Assembly (NCBI GenBank): GCA_903905325.1
Contig: CAIVGA010000033.1
Location: 1 to 17,730 of the forward strand
Origin: an uncultured bacterium
GTDB taxonomy: Bacteria > Patescibacteriota > Minisyncoccia > Phycocordibacterales > PALSA-1337
Direction: 5' to 3'
DNA: 17,730 bases
Shown here: positions 13,699-17,730 of the stretch, one piece after another
Layout: each line of letters opens with the position of its first letter
How positions within the stretch are numbered: position 1 is the first letter of the stretch
Notes under the pieces: model-generated
Told to the model about the DNA's origin: nothing
The model's database searches: none
What the model saw: the letters and a program-made list of their open reading frames with translations, nothing else
Program-made: the position numbers and the translations under genes

Positions 13699-16143
13699 TT
13701 ATGGTGATGCTTTGAGGGTTAGACTCTGAGAATTACTAATTACTCCGTTGTCGGTAACCGTTACGGATACTGGAAGACTAGATAGACCAAAGCCACTGAA
13801 ATCTGGAACTGAGGCTTGAAGTGTTGTGGAGCTAACATATTGAGTAGTGACAGGGTTGGCGGCTCCGGACAATAATGTAACAGCACTACTAGTTAACGTG
13901 ATTCTTGAGGCGCCAGTGAAGCCTGTTCCATTTATAGTAAGTAATGATCCATTTGTGCCTAAAGATGATGCTGTTACAGAGGAGATGGCTAATGGTGGAG
14001 TTGCAGTTGTGACGGTAATTGGTGTAGGAGAAACTACGGTAGTAAAACCAAGCGCTGTAGGTGTGACTGTTGGAATTGGTGCGGTACAAGCAGTCATTGC
14101 TGAAGCTGAAAGCTGGTTTAATGTTCCTACCATGTTGTTGGTATTTGTGAGATCTGAATCAGCCTCCCCTTTTCTGGATGCAGTGATACTTGCAACACTT
14201 TGTGCACCACCATTTGTTAGTGAGTCAAGCTGAGCCTGCAATGCCGCCGTTGTTTCCCCTCCTGGAGAAGTAGAATCTAAAATGGAGTGCGCCATTGTAT
14301 CGTAACAAACCTCATTTGGTGCGCATCCTATCGATATAGATTGTGCCCCACTTTGTGTACCAGACGTGTTTACCGGACTACCACCAACAGAGCTTGAGAA
14401 TTCAAAGGAACTAGAAGTTAAGCTACTTGGTATTACATAATAAGTAGTACCAGCAGTTATTCCAGTTGGTAGGTTTCCTGTTGTTGAGAAGATAATAGGT
14501 GTTCCGTCGGTAAAAGAGTTATTAAATATGACAGTTGTAGGTGATCCTATAGTTATAGTTGCGCTTTGTCCTGACGTAAATGTCGTTGTGGTGTTGGCAC
14601 CAGTACCTATTGTTTGGATATTTTGTAAATCAGTGGTGGCAGAAGTTTGTTTTGTAGTCAAATCAGTAAGCATTGGTGTCAGCTGGTTAGTGAGGCTGTT
14701 GTTTATGTTTGTAACTTTTGTTTGTGCATCTACCAACAGACCTTGTAATGTGTACACATAGCTAGTGTAATAAGGTTGATTTTGATATTGAGCTATCAAA
14801 GTCTGTAGTGCAGGAATTTTTGTATTAGTTAGACAAACTTGAGCTGCCTTAAGGCTGTTTTGCGATGATGTTAAATTGGATACGGCCGTATCGTAAGTAT
14901 CTTTGTACTGTTGTACAGGATCAATGATAGTCGCCTGCACGCCAGCTTCCGCAGTAGCAACGGCCTTATTTTTTGTTACGGAGTCGATGAATAATCTTGT
15001 AGTGTATGAAGGTTTGCCGCCAGAACCTTTACTCATAGAAACTAGACCGCCGAGGAGTTGGGTTGCAAGTTGAGAAACTAAAGCATCTATAATGGCATTG
15101 ATGTCATTGGCAAGTTCGAGTTGTGTCTCCGCTGTGTTGAGGTTTTTGGAAAGTTTACCAGCGATTATGGAGCCGGGAGTTTCTGTGTGACAAACTTGAT
15201 TTCCAGCCGAACCAACACCAGGATCGATTCTAACAGTAGTTGGTGACATCGCTGCCGCTTGTGCCATTTGACTATTTATGGATTGTGAACCATAACTATT
15301 GTTTTCTAAACCTGTTAAGCTGCTGCCCAATGTATTTTGCATTATTGGTGGTGCGATATCTTGCGCGCCAGTTACCGAATTTGTATATGTGGCACCTGCT
15401 GGTGCAGGATCACACTTTTCAAAGTTCATGAAACCTTGACCTATACTTATGTTTGCTTTAGCTTTTGCTGTTTGAGAATTGATAGTAAATTGTAAATCAC
15501 TATTGGCTGTAAGCCATGCTCCATAAGCATTGTTCTGAGGCTGGGTTGTCATAGTGATGAATGCTGGCCAACCACCTTTTGAGAAATCCCCTTCCACGAA
15601 GCCTTTTATGCTTGTTCCATTCAGTGTGATATCTGCATTTTGTGCGTTTTTTGCTATTGTTTTGAATGTACATGTATAAGGATCATTTTTGAATTGGACT
15701 TGGTTTAAGGCCAAAGAAAGACGGATGTCTAATGAAAAAGGAGAACACAGACCTTTTAGTATTCCGGTATCTTGTATAAATGCCCCTGTTATCTGATCAC
15801 CAACATTCATAAAAAATGTTTCTGGATTTGTAAGAAAAGACGGACTACCTTTGAAGCCAGAATTAATCCAAGAAATAACACTAGCAGTTATTTGGTGCAA
15901 GATTTGTTTTGCGATTACGTATGCCAGACGATCCAATACAAAATTCTTGATATTCGTCATTGTACTATTTACCGTCTTTATTATTTCAGTTGGAGCAGTG
16001 TTCAAGGTCGTCCAAGTGGGCCATCCTCCAGCAGACGCGGTAGAAGGAACAGAAAGCAGTGGTGCTGAAAGACCAATCAATACAGAAATGAGCATTAGGA
16101 CTGAAGTGACTTTTTTGTAGTTTTTTGAATAAAAATATTTCAT
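13699..16143 (-). CDS. large secreted modular protein with IPT/TIG domain
   Basis: The 814-aa product has a signal peptide (about 1-38). A conserved-looking helical region (55-135) contains FVLDRLAYVIAKQILHQITA and is typical of the protein encoded before the VirB6-like gene in Patescibacteria loci. A region with several cysteines (about 133-320) follows, then long helices and coiled coil (330-510), a beta-rich module (about 520-605) with the phrase LPTGITAGTTYYV, helical residues again (610-690), and a C-terminal IPT/TIG (Ig-like) domain (718-813) with LLTINGTGFTGASRITL. No later membrane segment is evident. A surface-exposed fibre or adhesin attached to the secretion machine is a reasonable inference. 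It starts 6 bases after the upstream stop. Confidence 0.85.
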   Translation of the reverse strand: MKYFYSKNYKKVTSVLMLISVLIGLSAPLLSVPSTASAGGWPTWTTLNTAPTEIIKTVNSTMTNIKNFVLDRLAYVIAKQILHQITASVISWINSGFKGSPSFLTNPETFFMNVGDQITGAFIQDTGILKGLCSPFSLDIRLSLALNQVQFKNDPYTCTFKTIAKNAQNADITLNGTSIKGFVEGDFSKGGWPAFITMTTQPQNNAYGAWLTANSDLQFTINSQTAKAKANISIGQGFMNFEKCDPAPAGATYTNSVTGAQDIAPPIMQNTLGSSLTGLENNSYGSQSINSQMAQAAAMSPTTVRIDPGVGSAGNQVCHTETPGSIIAGKLSKNLNTAETQLELANDINAIIDALVSQLATQLLGGLVSMSKGSGGKPSYTTRLFIDSVTKNKAVATAEAGVQATIIDPVQQYKDTYDTAVSNLTSSQNSLKAAQVCLTNTKIPALQTLIAQYQNQPYYTSYVYTLQGLLVDAQTKVTNINNSLTNQLTPMLTDLTTKQTSATTDLQNIQTIGTGANTTTTFTSGQSATITIGSPTTVIFNNSFTDGTPIIFSTTGNLPTGITAGTTYYVIPSSLTSSSFEFSSSVGGSPVNTSGTQSGAQSISIGCAPNEVCYDTMAHSILDSTSPGGETTAALQAQLDSLTNGGAQSVASITASRKGEADSDLTNTNNMVGTLNQLSASAMTACTAPIPTVTPTALGFTTVVSPTPITVTTATPPLAISSVTASSLGTNGSLLTINGTGFTGASRITLTSSAVTLLSGAANPVTTQYVSSTTLQASVPDFSGFGLSSLPVSVTVTDNGVISNSQSLTLKASP

Positions 16144-16149
16144 TTTTGT

Positions 16150-16998
16150 TTATTGAAACAAAATACCAGCTGAGACTAAAGATTTTTGGATGTTCTGTAC
16201 AGAATCTATTATACCTTGCATAGCAGTCAATTCTTGGCTCAGTGCCGCCAATCCTCTTACAGGGTCTATATCAACCTGACGTAAACCTTGTGCATCAAAA
16301 ACTTCCATGCTAATAGCATTTACTAGATTTACATGATCAGATGCAAAAAGTGATGGTACTGGCATAGTTATCAATTCTTTCAAAGCGTTTTGATAGGCCA
16401 ATATTATTTGGTCGATATTTTTAAGTTCATCATAGTTTCTACTTTCAAGGGCGTTGGTAGCAATAGTAGCTTCTTCTGGTGGAGGTAGAGTGGCGAGAAT
16501 CTTTTGTCCGGTTACGGCGTAAGCTTGTATGGCTGCGGCTGTGTTTATTTGGGAAACATTTATGTCCAACAAAGTATATATTTTTTGTTGTCTAAGTTGT
16601 GCCGCCGCATCATCAGCGAGTTGTGCCGCTGCTTTATTTACTGAATCTGGATCACTACTGAGACCTGCTTGCCTGAGTTGGGTGTATGCCATAAAGAAGT
16701 TTCTCCCCAAAACATCGGTCTGGGTGAGATTTTCTGGTGCAGTAGACGATGCTGTCGTGCTTGCCCCGTCGCGAGTAATACTCGGCAAACTAAAAAACGT
16801 CTTCTGCCAGTCGCTATCTGTACTGGTAGAAATAGTTTGCATGTTTGCTGATGTTGTAACACCTAGTGCCAAGCTTTTTGAGTGGGCTGAATTTTGTGAA
16901 TTTTTCCACATTGGATAGTAGACGTACACAGCGACACCAAGTACGACAATCAGGCATGCCACGGATATTACTATTGTTTGTTTTCGTGGTCGAAGCAT
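16150..16998 (-). CDS. membrane-anchored helical protein, first gene of the locus
   Basis: The 282-aa product has a basic N-terminus (MLRPRKQ), one membrane helix (about 8-28), then a Ser/Thr-rich linker (34-90) and an extracellular helical domain (95-282) with many Ala and Gln residues. Near the C-terminus lies VDIDPVRGLAALSQEL, a pattern that recurs in Patescibacteria proteins at this position. No enzymatic motif is visible; a structural role is inferred. The ATG at 16998 is preferred over an in-frame start at 17109, which would overlap ksgA; the 37 extra residues have no plausible signal. An extended -10 18 bases upstream fits the shorter form. Confidence 0.82.
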   Translation of the reverse strand: MLRPRKQTIVISVACLIVVLGVAVYVYYPMWKNSQNSAHSKSLALGVTTSANMQTISTSTDSDWQKTFFSLPSITRDGASTTASSTAPENLTQTDVLGRNFFMAYTQLRQAGLSSDPDSVNKAAAQLADDAAAQLRQQKIYTLLDINVSQINTAAAIQAYAVTGQKILATLPPPEEATIATNALESRNYDELKNIDQIILAYQNALKELITMPVPSLFASDHVNLVNAISMEVFDAQGLRQVDIDPVRGLAALSQELTAMQGIIDSVQNIQKSLVSAGILFQ

Positions 16999-17016
16999 GG
17001 GTATAATGCTTCGATA

Positions 17017-17025
17017 ATTATAGCA
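17017..17025 (-). promoter_or_regulatory. extended -10 element TGCTATAAT, locus promoter
   Basis: This perfect TGnTATAAT on the minus strand lies in the 88-base gap between ksgA and the 282-aa gene and ends 18 bases before the ATG at 16998. A leader of about 11 bases is predicted. It is the best candidate for the main promoter of the secretion locus, separate from ksgA. Confidence 0.55.
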
Positions 17026-17086
17026 AAGTCTATAGGATTTAGGCTGTTGATTACTTATTGCGGCAACTTTGGTTGTATGATTAGAA

Positions 17087-17730
17087 TTAAAACCTTTTTG
17101 CGATTTCAAGCCACTGGTCCAAAGTTACATCTTCCGCGCGTATTTTTTCTGACAGTTTCATGTCAGTCCAAATTTTTTGTAGCTTTGCGTGGCCTGAAGG
17201 ACCGGAAAATATACCCCCCTTTGTATTTTCAAGATTCCTGATTAAAACCTTTCTTTTGTGAGCAAATCCAGCGTGCAATATGTCAAAAAACCTTTCAATA
17301 GATGGCTCTGGTGAGCCGTTTTTTGTAGAATTCTGGGTATTTTCTAGAAAATTCTTGTTTGATATGTTTTCTATGGCGATTATGGCAGAATTAACTGTTG
17401 GTGGTGGTACAAAAGCTCCTCTAGGTACGATGGCCACAATACGAGGTGTACCAAAGGCTTTGACGGATATGGAGAGCAAACTTTCCTTTTTTGGTCTAGG
17501 TTTACCTTGTCCAGACGAGCGCTTGCCCTGACTGTTTCCGCGCCCGACCATTCGTTCAGCCACCTCTTTTTGAACCAAAAGAATCATTCGATTTGGTCTC
17601 GGCGAGTTTTCTAGGAATTTTCTAAGGATAGCTCCAGTTATGTAGTAAGGAATATTGGCAACAATGGCATAGTTGCCTTCTGTAAGGTGTGTAGTATCTG
17701 TGAAACCCGAGGTCACAAGTTGTGACCTCG
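17087..17730 (-). CDS. rsmA: 16S rRNA dimethyladenosine transferase RsmA (KsgA), 5' end outside window
   Basis: RsmA/KsgA dimethylates two adjacent adenosines in helix 45 of 16S rRNA late in 30S assembly. The visible 213 codons include the catalytic motif ANIPYYIT, VQKEVAER, the KESLLSISVKAFG strand, RGAFVPPPTVNSAI and the C-terminal FAHKRKVLIRNL, all family landmarks. The S-adenosylmethionine-binding N-terminus lies beyond position 17730; a GTG at 17716 is only an internal codon, since the frame stays open to the edge. Between VQKEVAER and KESLLS there is an extra Gly/Arg/Lys-rich stretch of about 20 residues. The gene is upstream of the secretion locus on the same strand but seems to belong to housekeeping functions. 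Confidence 0.94.
   Translation of the reverse strand, partial: RSQLVTSGFTDTTHLTEGNYAIVANIPYYITGAILRKFLENSPRPNRMILLVQKEVAERMVGRGNSQGKRSSGQGKPRPKKESLLSISVKAFGTPRIVAIVPRGAFVPPPTVNSAIIAIENISNKNFLENTQNSTKNGSPEPSIERFFDILHAGFAHKRKVLIRNLENTKGGIFSGPSGHAKLQKIWTDMKLSEKIRAEDVTLDQWLEIAKRF
17708..17730. repeat. perfect 11-bp inverted repeat at the window edge
   Basis: CGAGGTCACAA (17708-17718), G, TTGTGACCTCG (17720-17730) is a perfect palindrome around one base, inside ksgA and ending exactly at the last base of the window. The frame stays open through it. It may be longer outside the window. Confidence 0.75.

Noticed and set aside
13847..14233. Plus-strand 128-aa open frame opposite the 814-aa gene
   Set aside because: Its valine-rich composition is the mirror of Thr/Ser codons of the real gene; it has no domain pattern or start signal.
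16999..17109. Extension of the 282-aa protein to 17109
   Set aside because: It would overlap ksgA and place polar residues before the natural signal anchor.

Overview
The window looks like a chromosomal segment, near the replication origin, of a Patescibacteria/CPR bacterium, probably of the Parcubacteria group. This is an inference from protein style, not a database result. Supporting signs are a moderately AT-rich sequence, very compact genes, a short YidC, a nearly complete lack of Shine-Dalgarno sequences, and a cluster of VirB4, PrgI, VirB6-like and pilin-like proteins mixed with large secreted Ser/Thr-rich proteins of the kind common in these genomes. None of the 17 genes ends in TGA (12 TAA, 5 TAG).

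Layout. Positions 1-239 are an AT-rich non-coding stretch downstream of dnaA with DnaA-box-like sites and a (TTA)5 run, a candidate origin element. dnaA (minus strand) diverges from rpmH-rnpA-yidC (plus strand), and two DnaA-box-like sites lie between them. This is the classic dnaA/rpmH neighbourhood, but without yidD after rnpA or jag after yidC. yidC meets the next gene tail to tail with overlapping stop codons.

From 3159 to 16998 every gene is on the minus strand and forms a type IV secretion-like envelope locus. In transcription order it encodes: a membrane-anchored helical protein, an 814-aa secreted modular protein, a VirB6/TrbL-like polytopic protein with a long soluble tail, a helical soluble protein, PrgI, a separate TraC/VirB4-type N-terminal domain protein, the VirB4 ATPase, a small winged-helix protein, a small membrane protein, a secreted Ig-like protein, a VirB2/TrbC-like pilin core inside a 508-aa protein, and a membrane-anchored beta-propeller-like protein. 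rsmA/ksgA lies upstream on the same strand and runs off the right edge.

The apparatus has an energy source (VirB4), an inner-membrane channel (VirB6-like plus PrgI), a pilin-like component and several surface proteins. The window shows no VirD4 coupling protein, VirB11, relaxase or VirB8/9/10. That fits a minimal single-membrane pilus, secretion or uptake machine better than a conjugative element. Several genes have -10 or extended -10 motifs (TGnTATAAT) only 6-10 bases before the start codon, which suggests leaderless transcripts and several internal promoters. No tRNA, rRNA, CRISPR array or insertion sequence was seen.
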